Notes: generated from the letters alone by a model not told the origin. Positions 13,242-22,466 are shown, numbered from the stretch's first letter. The stretch: 33,699 nt of DNA from Bacteroidales bacterium (GCA_017555445.1 JAFZGK010000033.1:1-33699), one strand, 5' to 3'. Translations and numbers: made by a program.

Positions 13242-16016
13242 TCAGTTTATTTTTGACCAGTTCTTGAAATCAGAGAAATAGATCACTCCAAGGTCTTCGC
13301 GTCGAGTTTTTTTCTCTAGGCTGTATCCGCTTACCCTGACCTTGTCGCCGGCCTTGATGTTTGATATCTTGCCAATACCAAGGTGTACATTTCTGGTGTA
13401 GAAATATGGCTCACCCCTGGAGATGTCACATTGTACGACATCTTCAAACTCCTGAACCTCTATAATTGAACTGCTGATGTAAAAACCCTCATGCTGCTTG
13501 TCAAACAGGTGCTTGTTGTCATACGCCCACTGGACAAGAGTCATCAGGCTCAGTATTGCCGTACGTCTGTAAAGATCACAGAAAAAGAACTTGTGGGAAC
13601 CTTCATTTCCTATCTTGTACAGTGTCGCGATCATTGATGCAAGGCTTTCATCCATTATGTTCTGGTTCGGGTACATATAGTCCTTATACGTCTTGTCGCG
13701 TAGCATGATAGCCACTGCGCCTGGATCAAGGGATGCTGGCGCAAGGTTGACCTCCTGAATCCACTCGAAGATATTCTGAGTGAGGATTCTTATGTTGTTG
13801 ACCGTCTTGTCCATGTCTTCCTGCGAGCAGTTGATGTCCGCCTTCAGTTCCTTGGTGATCTCCGCTGCGAAATTCATCCCTGCTCTCTGACTGTCTAGCC
13901 ATTCTGCAGCGGTATAGAACTCGGGATATTTGTTTCTCAAAACGGAATCATCGGACTTGATAGTCTCCAGCTCATTAATTAACGAGTTTAAGAGCGGTGT
14001 AAACTGATTTATCTCCTTGGAGAAGAATCGCTTATTGGTTTCTGATGTGAAATATTCCCAACAGAAATACGGAACCTGAGTCATGTTGTCCCTAGGTACA
14101 TCAGATATCGCATAGAACGGTATTTCATATTGACGTTGTATGTATGAAGAGACAGCGATGAATCCGTCGTAGGGCGATGAACTTTTAGGACTGCCGCTCG
14201 GGATGGATGCGTCAACAATTACTGCATCTAGCTTATCAGATGCAGATACACTCCCTTGAGTGAAAACTTTTAATTTTTGCTCAAGTTCCATTACAGAAGC
14301 GGCTGTATCTACTAATCTTACATTCCTGCGTGATAGTAATGATAGACGCTCTTCACCTATAATGTCAGAATCTGCTGATGCAATCAAAACATTATATTGT
14401 CTTGACCCTTCTTTGCCTTTACGTAAAGCATCAATTATTTGTCTCTGCTTATCGATGTCTGTATAGATGGCTATCTTTCTATTAAGGATATACTCTGGAA
14501 GAATATTCTTAAAGGCTTTAGGATGTTCCATCAAATCCCATAAGTATCTCCTGAATGAATGGTCATACAATATGACATAGGCAAGATACTCGGGGAGTAC
14601 CTTTGACGTGTCCGGTATGAGTGTATATACCGAATCATCTATAAAGCATGGTTCTGATGAGTCATAAACTGCAGCATTGATTGATGAATCCTCTTCAACG
14701 TAAAAGATGACAGCAGGCTGACTTACGTTACAATACGTATTACGCCTACTTATACCTTTGATATACTTCAACTCTCCCATTGCCTCAATGATGGAATCTG
14801 AGCAAGAATACATGCTAAGGACCTGTGAATCTTTAGCATATGAATCATACTGAGCACGGCGGTTTATAAGATCCTTCAATCTTATGAGTTCTTGACCTTC
14901 GCGGCATTTGGGTGCAGGGCTAAGATAAAGCCTTGCATTTAAAGACCATTCGACCTCAGCCATTTCACGATAGGTTACCTGTGTCCTGTTTCTAGGTCGG
15001 GCATCTTTAAATATATCATAATCTGATTCTTCACTTGCAAAAAGCAAGTCATCAGAATATATGAATGTCACCTTATCATCAGTCTTTTTTCTATTGAGAA
15101 CGACCAACGATGTACATACCTTGATGTCATCAAAAGTGTCATCAGAGAGAGTAACAACTGCGTCCAATATACCCTCATCGCAGAATCTCTTGCGTAAGCT
15201 AGTATAATCGGAATCATTACCAAGCCTATGGTGCAGTAAAAAGACCATTATGTCTGCAGTACAGTTATCTAGAATGAAACTCACGACCTGTTTCTGCAGG
15301 TTGCTTTTCAACCTAAATGCAGTAACGTATTTGTCAATTCCTTGTGCATAGAAATAATCCACACCGGAAAAGGATACTATAGCATCATAAGGTGTCTTCC
15401 CGTCATGATTACGTATTTTGCCTTTAGATCCTAGAGCATCGTACAACACATCTCGAATCAGATTAAGATACTCCACCTCGTTATGTGCGTATACAGACAC
15501 ATCTTCACTTAGAAACCATGATAATGCTCCTAGGTTATCATTAAAAAGATATACTGACTTACAGTCATTCTCATCCAAGATATGTGATATCGTGGTAAGT
15601 AAAGGTAGTGGAGGGAATAATATATTGTCCCTGAAACCAGCGTATCGTTGAACAATATGCGAAAGGATTCGAAGATATTCCTTATGTATCCGTACTCTTG
15701 TATTAGCTTCGACAAATGCCTCATACATATTAACCACATACGGCTGAAATTTATGGTCAGAGCGACCCCCGGTTGCAGCATTGCATAATCTGAGATATAA
15801 GTTGTCGCATATCTCCGCGTCGGACACGAGTATATTATCAACGAAGTTCAGTCGTATATCCTTCTTAGCACAATATAAGATGAAGATAATCTTCATAATG
15901 TCTTGCTCTCCGATAGGAGAACGGCTAGTAAAATACTTTCCGATTTTCTCATACGGATTTACAATCTCAGCAGATTGCGTTGGGTGTTGTGGTCTTTTTC
16001 GCTTCGACGTTTTCAT
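13242..16016 (-). CDS. Large fusion: degenerate N6-methylase-like, target-recognition-like, receiver-like and HEPN/DUF4145-like parts, 924 aa
   Basis: Residues about 120-320 follow the layout of HsdM-type N6-adenine methylases (SVYLFNDNLGALSWFLSED, then PYDAIVSFSGVDYF, then GILDAVVTLSDDTF and CTSLVVLNRKK). The glycine motif and the NPPF/Y catalytic motif are both lost, so methylation is unlikely. Residues about 375-535 resemble a type I specificity half (ELIRLKDLINRR ... ILPEYILNRKIAIY). Residues 541-645 look like a receiver fold (YNVLIASADSD ... LDAVIVDASIP). A helical region with IGNEGSH (about 800) recalls DUF4145/HEPN proteins, and the end looks like a small OB fold. The ATG at 16016 is chosen because a canonical promoter lies at 16044-16078. 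The role is unknown; a regulatory or defence sensor is possible. Confidence 0.65.
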   Translation of the reverse strand: MKTSKRKRPQHPTQSAEIVNPYEKIGKYFTSRSPIGEQDIMKIIFILYCAKKDIRLNFVDNILVSDAEICDNLYLRLCNAATGGRSDHKFQPYVVNMYEAFVEANTRVRIHKEYLRILSHIVQRYAGFRDNILFPPLPLLTTISHILDENDCKSVYLFNDNLGALSWFLSEDVSVYAHNEVEYLNLIRDVLYDALGSKGKIRNHDGKTPYDAIVSFSGVDYFYAQGIDKYVTAFRLKSNLQKQVVSFILDNCTADIMVFLLHHRLGNDSDYTSLRKRFCDEGILDAVVTLSDDTFDDIKVCTSLVVLNRKKTDDKVTFIYSDDLLFASEESDYDIFKDARPRNRTQVTYREMAEVEWSLNARLYLSPAPKCREGQELIRLKDLINRRAQYDSYAKDSQVLSMYSCSDSIIEAMGELKYIKGISRRNTYCNVSQPAVIFYVEEDSSINAAVYDSSEPCFIDDSVYTLIPDTSKVLPEYLAYVILYDHSFRRYLWDLMEHPKAFKNILPEYILNRKIAIYTDIDKQRQIIDALRKGKEGSRQYNVLIASADSDIIGEERLSLLSRRNVRLVDTAASVMELEQKLKVFTQGSVSASDKLDAVIVDASIPSGSPKSSSPYDGFIAVSSYIQRQYEIPFYAISDVPRDNMTQVPYFCWEYFTSETNKRFFSKEINQFTPLLNSLINELETIKSDDSVLRNKYPEFYTAAEWLDSQRAGMNFAAEITKELKADINCSQEDMDKTVNNIRILTQNIFEWIQEVNLAPASLDPGAVAIMLRDKTYKDYMYPNQNIMDESLASMIATLYKIGNEGSHKFFFCDLYRRTAILSLMTLVQWAYDNKHLFDKQHEGFYISSSIIEVQEFEDVVQCDISRGEPYFYTRNVHLGIGKISNIKAGDKVRVSGYSLEKKTRREDLGVIYFSDFKNWSKIN

Positions 16017-16043
16017 GAAGAATCCTTTTATACAGCTAACTGA

Positions 16044-16078
16044 CAAATTTATATAATTTAGTGCCTTTCTGCAACAAA
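16044..16078 (-). promoter_or_regulatory. Canonical Bacteroidota promoter (TTTG-N23-TAAATTTG)
   Basis: TTTG (16078 to 16075) and TAAATTTG (16051 to 16044). The transcript would start near 16037, so the ATG at 16016 rather than 16046 is used. Confidence 0.6.
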
Positions 16079-16091
16079 CTCCGACTTCCAG

Positions 16092-16673
16092 TTATTGCTG
16101 CATGGTCCATGTGCCCTGGGCCTTGCTTATGGTTATGCCACCGCCAAGCGCATCCAGTTCCTGTTTGATATTCTTTAATGACTGGATGATGCCTGGGAGT
16201 TGATCATTCAGTCTGCTGTACGCTATATACACAGTCAGGCATCTGTCCTTGGTAATCAGCACTGAAACCTTCGCCCTATGTGTCTGACCAGTGTAGCGAA
16301 ACTTCAGTCCTGCGTCCTTCATAGCAGCAGCAATCACAGCTTTGGCAGAGGATGACTTGATGTCCTTTGTCATCTTCTTGTGTCTGAGTTGCCTGAGTTG
16401 TTCCTGGATGAATTCAGCGAGTTCCGGTTGAATGATGCCCCATATATGTGTTACCTCTTCTGTGCTTTCATAAGACCAGGCGTGGAATCGGCTCCACTTC
16501 TTGTCCATCTGATAGAGCCTCTTGAGAAGATCCAGACACATAGAAAGATAATGAGCCTCACCCTTGTCATTGCCGGATGAGACATCATTCTTGATTACGT
16601 CCTTGATTGTCGGTATAAGCCTGACTATGTATCCCTTGTACTCAAGGTCATTTTTCATTTCACCAGTTTTCAT
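16092..16673 (-). CDS. Hypothetical protein, 193 aa, member of the paralogue family (tandem copy 2)
   Basis: It aligns along its length with the gene directly upstream (16660-17214): IKDVIKNDVSSGNDKGEAHY against LNDVIRESVKSGCDNSEADF, then AVIAAAMKDAGLKFRYTGQ against TQIKEAMTEAGLKYLIIPQ, then THRAKVSV against TYRAKVAV. The two are clearly a tandem duplication that has diverged. The last module (helix, strand, strand, helix) is the one shared with the wider family. It overlaps the upstream gene by 14 bases (an ATG at 16658, just after the upstream stop, is an alternative start). It is the last gene of the MoxR-VWA operon. Confidence 0.72.
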   Translation of the reverse strand: MKTGEMKNDLEYKGYIVRLIPTIKDVIKNDVSSGNDKGEAHYLSMCLDLLKRLYQMDKKWSRFHAWSYESTEEVTHIWGIIQPELAEFIQEQLRQLRHKKMTKDIKSSSAKAVIAAAMKDAGLKFRYTGQTHRAKVSVLITKDRCLTVYIAYSRLNDQLPGIIQSLKNIKQELDALGGGITISKAQGTWTMQQ

Positions 16674-17214
16674 ATGGCTGCATCTTTTGTATTGAAGCTA
16701 AACTACCTAAGTCGTTCATCATCTCGATCATTGTCTTTACAGCAGGAATGCACCTTTCGAGATCCTCTGCGGTTCTCTTGTAAGATATGTAGAAGACAAA
16801 CTTATTGATCTTTCCGAGTCTTACGGCAACCTTTGCGCGGTATGTCTGCGGAATGATTAGATACTTCAGCCCGGCCTCAGTCATCGCTTCCTTTATCTGA
16901 GTCTGAGCAGTAAGCTGCCTGATTTCCGTAACCATCTTCTTGGAACGGCATTTCTTGAGGACCTCTGCAACATGCTTCTCCACCTCCGGTCTTATCTCAT
17001 TCCAAGTACTTTCTAGATTGGCTTGGTCCTTAGAACGTCGGTTGAAGAATTTTCCACGACCTATATATTCGCCCAGAATCAATCTCTCAAGATAATATCT
17101 ACCTCTATCAACGAAATCAGCCTCAGAATTGTCACATCCGGACTTGACTGATTCTCTGATGACATCATTCAGGAGTTTCTTCAACTCCATCAAATATTCC
17201 GCTGTATCCATCAT
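16660..17214 (-). CDS. Hypothetical protein, 184 aa, member of the paralogue family (tandem copy 1)
   Basis: It starts MMDTAEYLMELKKLLNDVI. A basic middle (CRSKKMVTEIRQLTAQTQIK) leads into the shared module with AGLKYLIIPQTYRAKVAVRL and YISYKRTAEDLERCI. It is very close in layout to the next gene. It begins 1 base after the stop of the VWA gene, so it must be translated from the same message as the MoxR ATPase and VWA protein and may be a client or adaptor of that pair. The function is unknown. Confidence 0.72.
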   Translation of the reverse strand: MMDTAEYLMELKKLLNDVIRESVKSGCDNSEADFVDRGRYYLERLILGEYIGRGKFFNRRSKDQANLESTWNEIRPEVEKHVAEVLKKCRSKKMVTEIRQLTAQTQIKEAMTEAGLKYLIIPQTYRAKVAVRLGKINKFVFYISYKRTAEDLERCIPAVKTMIEMMNDLGSLASIQKMQPYENW

Positions 17215-17215
17215 A

Positions 17216-18379
17216 CTATCCTAATTCCATTACACATGTTCTGCCCATTGTCTCCATCCATGACTTGTGGTGGTTAAGACACGCCTGGTTTTCGCATACC
17301 CACAGGAGCCCTGTCTTGAACCCGTCCGGTATTGTCGGAGGTGGAGCGTATCCGTCTGTGAGCATCACCAGTCCGTCATACCCGTTCTCATGAGCATAAT
17401 CTACCGGCTCTTGAAAAGACGTTCCGCCGCGACCCAGAATGGCTACATCCTTGACCACTTTCTTGAGGCTTTGTACAGCCCTGACGCCATGGTCGAACTG
17501 AATCACGTCTATCGATTCAAAACCATATCTGAAGGCGCTGTTGATCACACCATAGAAATACTGGAGACTCTCTGTAGAAATCGATCCTGATACGTCCACG
17601 GCAACCAGCAGCTTCGTGTCAAAGCGACGTACGCTGCCCATATTTTCAAAACCTGTCCTGCGGTTAGGGCGCATCCTTGTCAGCTTCCTCTTTGAGGAGA
17701 TGATGCTTGCGCGGAAGCCGGCGAAGATGTTACGCCAGTTGATCTTTGCCTTCAAGGATGAAGTAAGTATCTCTGCAAGATTGCCTGGGATAGATCCCCA
17801 GCTCTTGGTCGTGGAGATGATGCCGTTGATCATCTGAACTGTCATTTCATCTTCATCCCAAAGCTCCGCAAGGTCACGGTGCTTTTCTCTGCTAGACGCA
17901 CCGGCAGGTGAGTCACCTTCGTCGTCACCGGATCCGCCTTCTGATGACTGGTCATCAGTATCATGGGAGGATGAACCGTCCTGCTGTCTCTCTACCTCTC
18001 TGGCGTACCATTCGAAACTCATCCCGCTCTTGAGCCCGTAATCCTGAGGGGTCTCTATACGGAAACGCGGGTGTTTGTAGTTGTCGCCGATGACCAGATT
18101 GCTGCCAAGCCCCATGGCCTGCTGGCTGCATCCGTCCGGACGTCTCTCGTAAGGATGCTTAAGGAGAAGTCTCACGGCCTCAGCGCGGAGCGCCTCCTCA
18201 AGCGCCTCATCGGACATCTCCACTACAATCTCCGGGTTATACTCCAGCTTCTTGCGGCCGCTGCGAAGCGGACACTTCATCTGGGCATTGGGGACCAGTT
18301 CATGTATGCAGAGTACCTGAAAGAGCGGTGGCTCCATGATGAACCACTGCTCCAGAATACGTGAATACCTCTCTTGCAT
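17216..18379 (-). CDS. VWA-domain protein with DUF2201-like N-terminal part, 387 aa
   Basis: The MIDAS motif DVSGS (residues 262-266, in LLVAVDVSGSIS) and later TSFQEP and LTDGYAPPP mark a VWA domain at about 255-385. Upstream is an acidic, Ser-Gly-Asp-rich linker (about 130-170). The N-terminal part with EALRAEAVRLLLKHPYERR recalls the metallopeptidase-like region of DUF2201 proteins, though the zinc site HExxH is not complete. VWA proteins of this kind pair with MoxR AAA+ ATPases to form chaperones that insert metals or remodel complexes. The MoxR gene ends 1 base upstream. The pair also resembles the CobS/CobT-like pairs annotated in large phages. Confidence 0.85.
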   Translation of the reverse strand: MQERYSRILEQWFIMEPPLFQVLCIHELVPNAQMKCPLRSGRKKLEYNPEIVVEMSDEALEEALRAEAVRLLLKHPYERRPDGCSQQAMGLGSNLVIGDNYKHPRFRIETPQDYGLKSGMSFEWYAREVERQQDGSSSHDTDDQSSEGGSGDDEGDSPAGASSREKHRDLAELWDEDEMTVQMINGIISTTKSWGSIPGNLAEILTSSLKAKINWRNIFAGFRASIISSKRKLTRMRPNRRTGFENMGSVRRFDTKLLVAVDVSGSISTESLQYFYGVINSAFRYGFESIDVIQFDHGVRAVQSLKKVVKDVAILGRGGTSFQEPVDYAHENGYDGLVMLTDGYAPPPTIPDGFKTGLLWVCENQACLNHHKSWMETMGRTCVMELG

Positions 18380-18380
18380 C

Positions 18381-19466
18381 TTATTTTATTCCCTTTACGT
18401 ATGAGACAAGCATCATTACCAGCATAGGACACTTGGTCGCTATGAATCCGATGGCATCCTGATAGGTGCCCTGGACGTAGATGTTCGCAAAGTGAGCCGC
18501 TGCTTCCTTGCGGTGCTTTGTCAGGTACTGGAAGTACGACATCAGGTTCTCTGAGTAGGCGTTGATGTCCTTTTCGCGTACCTTCTCCACCTCCAGGTGT
18601 CTGTAGATGCCTTCGTTGACAACCGAGAGCTGATGGATTCCGTACTCTGCGATAGTGTCCTTGACCTTCGCCTTGTCGAATCCGGCAAGCACCTCTCGTC
18701 CTGAAAGGATCTTTCTGGTTGCCGCATTCTGAATGAACGCTGAAGCTGCCTTAGGACCTACGATGCTGGAGATGATCTTTGAGTCGATCTCCTTGAGTTC
18801 CGCCTTGTTTGCAACCACATCAGATACCCTCTTCCATGCACGGCGGTCAGGAGTCTTGTCAAGGCCGGTGTCTGCACCCTCCTTCTGGTCAGGGTCTTTA
18901 TCAAGCCACATGCGGTTCTCGTCGATGAACCCGATCACCCTTGGGTCAAGACCGCTCTTGCGCGCCCACAAGAGCCATTCCTCGGCTGTAGGCTTGAAGT
19001 TGACTATATTGAAACGCGATACAAGCGCAGGGTCAAGATCGGTCAGCTGGTACTGGTCACCTGCATTGACGGCACTGATGATGCGGCTGCCCTCCGGAAG
19101 GAGCTTGCCTGCAAGCTTGCGGTTAAGCGCCAGATCCATCACAGTCTGAAGAATCTCAGGTCTAGCTCTGTTGAGCTCGTCAAGGAAGAGTACGATCGGC
19201 TTGCCGTCAGTCGGGAACCAGTATGGTGGCATGAAGTCTGTCTTTCCGGTCTTCTCGTCCTTGGTAGGAAGACCGATAAGGTCGCCGGGGTCACTCATCT
19301 GACCCAGGAAGAGCGCCACTACAGGCATTCCGAGCGAACCGTAGTGCTCGGACAGGATCTCTGACTTACCGATTCCGTGATTTCCCACGAGCATGATGTT
19401 GTGTGAGGCTGGTGTCGCCTCAAGGAGCTGCTTGAGCTCTGTGATGTTTACTGAAATATTACTCAT
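18381..19466 (-). CDS. MoxR-type AAA+ ATPase, 361 aa
   Basis: Walker A is GNHGIGKS (28-35) and Walker B IVLFLDELNRA (Asp96, Glu97), followed by sensor 1 (ISAVNAGDQYQLTDLDPALVSRFN) with the arginine finger. All are typical of MoxR/RavA-like ATPases, including the PGDLIGLP insert. The C-terminal 130 residues are helical. It heads an operon with the VWA protein and two paralogue-family proteins, spaced by 1, 1 and -14 bases. It would form a hexamer that works with the VWA partner on a client complex. Its promoter is of the GTAAC class. Confidence 0.9.
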   Translation of the reverse strand: MSNISVNITELKQLLEATPASHNIMLVGNHGIGKSEILSEHYGSLGMPVVALFLGQMSDPGDLIGLPTKDEKTGKTDFMPPYWFPTDGKPIVLFLDELNRARPEILQTVMDLALNRKLAGKLLPEGSRIISAVNAGDQYQLTDLDPALVSRFNIVNFKPTAEEWLLWARKSGLDPRVIGFIDENRMWLDKDPDQKEGADTGLDKTPDRRAWKRVSDVVANKAELKEIDSKIISSIVGPKAASAFIQNAATRKILSGREVLAGFDKAKVKDTIAEYGIHQLSVVNEGIYRHLEVEKVREKDINAYSENLMSYFQYLTKHRKEAAAHFANIYVQGTYQDAIGFIATKCPMLVMMLVSYVKGIK

Positions 19467-19487
19467 TATCTTGTTCCTTTATTCCTT

Positions 19488-19514
19488 AATATCTTTCCTA
19501 TGTGGACTTGTTAC
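19488..19514 (-). promoter_or_regulatory. GTAAC-N16-GATATT promoter
   Basis: GTAAC (19514 to 19510) and GATATT (19493 to 19488) precede the MoxR ATG at 19466. It lies just after the stop of the upstream operon. Confidence 0.55.
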
Positions 19515-19515
19515 A

Positions 19516-20250
19516 TTATTTCTGCTGGGACGCCTGTGTTTTTTTAATCTCCCTATCCAGAGTTTCCTCAAATACTTCAAAGGGACATACCAGAGAAATA
19601 TAACCCCACGCTGTATCCATAAAGAGAAAGACTTCTTTAAAGACGGTTATGCAGTTTGACTTTATCGTGTAGGAGTCTTTTGGCAGCTTCTTCTGAATCA
19701 GCGCTTTCACTGTGGCGATTAGTATGTCATTCTTCATCAGCTCCGTCTTTTGCTCAATCAGCATCCGGTCTATCTTCAGAATGGTTTCATCCTTCTGACA
19801 TTCATCCAGGACTATCTCCAGCAGATCCACCATGTCCTCATTCCAGTGACTGACTCTCGTCCTGTAATCATCCACGCCGACATATATTCCTTCTTCACTA
19901 TCTGTAAACGATATTGCTCCATTCTTCAAGAATATGGTTAGTGTAAGCGGATTTGTCTCAACCATGTATTCGGATGCGCCCTTCTGCGCTAATCTTTCCA
20001 GCAAGGGCGTGAACGTCCTTTTGAATGACCTCCTGACCAGTTCAGAATGTGAATAGTAATGTTTAATCAAAGAGTCCATGAAGCTGGACCGGTAGCTGAG
20101 ATATGTCTTGGTCTTATCTGCCGACCCTTCCATGAATCCATCAACTTTTGAAGTGAGACTGTCAAAGGCATACCTATGAGCACTCTGTATGATCTTCTGT
20201 CTCCACTCTTCATCGATGTCGAATATCCTATCTTCCTCGTAAAATTTCAT
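19516..20250 (-). CDS. Hypothetical protein, 244 aa, member of the paralogue family
   Basis: The start at 20250 (MKFYEEDRIFDIDEEW) avoids a 115-base overlap with the preceding gene. The C-terminal part has the family module: MKNDILIATVKALIQKKLPK, then DSYTIKSNCITVFKEVFLFM, then a final helix. The neighbour 20262 has NKSILKQSAMAILSSKFPAK at the same position, so the two are a diverged pair. It is the last gene of an operon with the second AAA+ ATPase. The function is unknown; being next to an AAA+ protein in the same message, it may be an adaptor or client. Confidence 0.72.
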   Translation of the reverse strand: MKFYEEDRIFDIDEEWRQKIIQSAHRYAFDSLTSKVDGFMEGSADKTKTYLSYRSSFMDSLIKHYYSHSELVRRSFKRTFTPLLERLAQKGASEYMVETNPLTLTIFLKNGAISFTDSEEGIYVGVDDYRTRVSHWNEDMVDLLEIVLDECQKDETILKIDRMLIEQKTELMKNDILIATVKALIQKKLPKDSYTIKSNCITVFKEVFLFMDTAWGYISLVCPFEVFEETLDREIKKTQASQQK

Positions 20251-20261
20251 AATACCTGGTT

Positions 20262-20771
20262 CTAGTGGTTGCTGAATAAGTCTTTGATTTTCGAGGCCTG
20301 GTTGACTTTCTCTAGGAGTGTCATCAAGTCGAGTGTGATCCATAGGTTTGACTTTCGGGTTATCTTGGAGATACATACCTCTGTTTCCGAATACGCATGT
20401 ACTGAGAATCTCTCTATATCCTTGGCGGGGAACTTGGAGGACAGTATAGCCATAGCCGATTGCTTTAGAATGCTCTTATTCATCACTGAGCGCTTGTGCA
20501 ACCTGATCACATCGCTGATATGCCTGTTGAACCCTTCGCTTGAGAATTCCTTTATGACGCACGGCATCAGATCACTCAACGCATCCCTGTCATAATCCTT
20601 CACCCCTTCAGAGTTGACATATATAGCATCAATGAAGCTGTCAAGGTAGTACTTCTTAGACGTGCTCCACTCCGGTTCCTGAATCATGAGCTCCTCCAGA
20701 TAGTCTTTGAGCTCATACGCAGCCTTGCGATGAGCTCTTTCTATCCTATCTTGAATCTCTTCTGATGTCAT
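20262..20771 (-). CDS. Hypothetical protein, 169 aa, member of the paralogue family
   Basis: A helical N-terminus (MTSEEIQDRIERAHRKAAYE) is followed by a long middle and then the family module: NKSILKQSAMAILSSKFPAK, strands FSVHAYSETEVCISKI and LWITLDLMTLL, and a short final helix. It starts 15 bases after the stop of the AAA+ gene and is followed after 11 bases by another family member. The pairing of two such proteins after an ATPase mirrors the MoxR-VWA operon at 16092-19466, where a tandem pair follows the ATPase genes. Confidence 0.72.
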   Translation of the reverse strand: MTSEEIQDRIERAHRKAAYELKDYLEELMIQEPEWSTSKKYYLDSFIDAIYVNSEGVKDYDRDALSDLMPCVIKEFSSEGFNRHISDVIRLHKRSVMNKSILKQSAMAILSSKFPAKDIERFSVHAYSETEVCISKITRKSNLWITLDLMTLLEKVNQASKIKDLFSNH

Positions 20772-20786
20772 GATGTGACTGCCTAG

Positions 20787-22445
20787 TTAAAAACCGATTC
20801 TCTGTCTAGTATCCTTCTTCTGGATGCTCTCAGCCTTGCAGAGTGAGATAATCTTGTCCATATCCGGCGTTCTTCCTGAGAGGATGTAGTCTACGTCCAG
20901 CTTACGGGATATGTTCTCGATCTGGCCTCCTGTAAAGCCATAGTCAGATGCAAGTTTGGTAGCGTCATTCTCCGAAAGGTCATCTACCATCGATCTCCAG
21001 ATCTTCGCCTTCACTCCTGTCTCAGGTGCCTTGAAGAGAATCTTATAAAGGAATCGTCTCTCGAATGCAGAGTCGAAGTTCTCAGTAAGATTAGTAGTGG
21101 CGATGAGAATGCCATCGAGAGTCTCCATCTCCTGGAGGATGATGTTCTGGATCGCATTGAACGACTTGTCAGCACTGCTCTCCTCATTGATTCGCTTGCC
21201 GAAGATCGCGTCGGCCTCATTAAAGAGGAGAATAGGGGCGAGGGCGTTCTCCTTGGTCAGAGCCTTATAGGTTCTGAAAAGCTTCTTGATGTTCTTCTCG
21301 CTGTCGCCGATCCACTTGCTCTTGAGCTTGCTCATGTCAACGATGAAGATGTCGCGACCGGTCTCCTTCGCAATCTGCATTACGGTCTCAGTCTTACCGG
21401 TTCCGGCAGGGCCGTAGAACAGGCAGCAGAAGCCGCTGCGGAGTCCCTTCTCTCGGAGTCGATCCTGAACCTGGGCGAACTTCTCAGCACCCAGAAGTTC
21501 TGTTAGGCTGGCCACCTGCTCTGACTCTACGTCGTTGTAGTACATCTTCTTGACCCTGATATCAGAGTGTGATATAAGCTCATCCCTAGGGATCTGAATC
21601 TTTGACTGTATGCCCTTCGACGCGAGATCGGAAAGGAGCTCGTCCTGAACGGCCTGAGGGATCTGGAATACCTCCTTGTTCTCAAGGCCATCCTCACACT
21701 GGAACTCCACCAGGCCTTTCTCCTGAAGAGTGCTGCAGCCGTTCCTCATGTTGTCAAAGAGAAATGTGTTCAGACCCATTGGGTCATCAAAGAGCTTTGA
21801 AAGCTCATCGATTGCAAACTCGTTGTCATCGAATGACACGATGCGATGAAGCATGTAGAACATCATCACAGTCTCCTCAGAGCAGAGCCCATGGATGCCA
21901 AGTCTCATGGATGCCTCGACGAACTTGTTGTCGAGATTGTGATTCATGATGTCGATAATCTCCTGGAGACCGATCTCAGAAGACGACACTCCGTTGGCTA
22001 TCTCTGCGAAGATGTTATGCAACTTGTTGAAGATCGATCTGGTGGAGAGTCCCTCAAGTCTTTCTGGCTCAATGGCACTGTTGTTCTGTACAGCCTTGAC
22101 CACTGACTGACTGACACGGTAACCCATGCTGCCGTTACGCTTCTGTCTAGCAACGACCAGTCTCTTCTTTGCAAGTTCATCAATCTCCTTCTTGAATCCA
22201 AGGAAGCGGATCTTGCTGACCTTGAGTGTGGATACAAGATCTCTGGTTGTTGCCAGGTCGTCTCCCGACTTCTCAAGGATAGTAGCGAAGAGTGCAGCCT
22301 GAAGCGGAGTGATCTGAAGAGTCTCGCAGATATAGCTGCTTTCCTGACTTCCGGTCTCCAGGAATGAATCAAGTGAATTGCAGTCGATATTGCTTGCAAT
22401 GTAGTCAAGGGCGGATGCCAATGTAGGTGTGTTCGTTTCTGTCAT
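20787..22445 (-). CDS. AAA+ ATPase, paralogue of the retron-adjacent ATPase, 552 aa
   Basis: The AAA+ core has Walker A YGPAGTGKT (Lys351), Walker B ILLFNEAD (Asn409-Glu410), sensor 1 IATTN and AFERRF. The tail DTRQRIGF matches the tail of the 2116-3762 protein. The N-terminal 300 residues are helical, with winged-helix-like stretches (LVSTLKVSKIRFLGFKKEID). Identity to the paralogue is high in the core and low in the N-terminal region, as expected if the N-terminal region chooses different partners. It heads an operon with two paralogue-family genes. The promoter is GTAAC class, whereas the retron copy has the TTGGCA class. Confidence 0.88.
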   Translation of the reverse strand: MTETNTPTLASALDYIASNIDCNSLDSFLETGSQESSYICETLQITPLQAALFATILEKSGDDLATTRDLVSTLKVSKIRFLGFKKEIDELAKKRLVVARQKRNGSMGYRVSQSVVKAVQNNSAIEPERLEGLSTRSIFNKLHNIFAEIANGVSSSEIGLQEIIDIMNHNLDNKFVEASMRLGIHGLCSEETVMMFYMLHRIVSFDDNEFAIDELSKLFDDPMGLNTFLFDNMRNGCSTLQEKGLVEFQCEDGLENKEVFQIPQAVQDELLSDLASKGIQSKIQIPRDELISHSDIRVKKMYYNDVESEQVASLTELLGAEKFAQVQDRLREKGLRSGFCCLFYGPAGTGKTETVMQIAKETGRDIFIVDMSKLKSKWIGDSEKNIKKLFRTYKALTKENALAPILLFNEADAIFGKRINEESSADKSFNAIQNIILQEMETLDGILIATTNLTENFDSAFERRFLYKILFKAPETGVKAKIWRSMVDDLSENDATKLASDYGFTGGQIENISRKLDVDYILSGRTPDMDKIISLCKAESIQKKDTRQRIGF

Positions 22446-22466
22446 TTTTATCTTAGTTTTCTACTA

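Noticed and set aside
21602..21949. Open frame opposite the second AAA+ gene
   Set aside because: Its odd composition, rich in Arg, Cys and Ser, is typical of an antisense frame.
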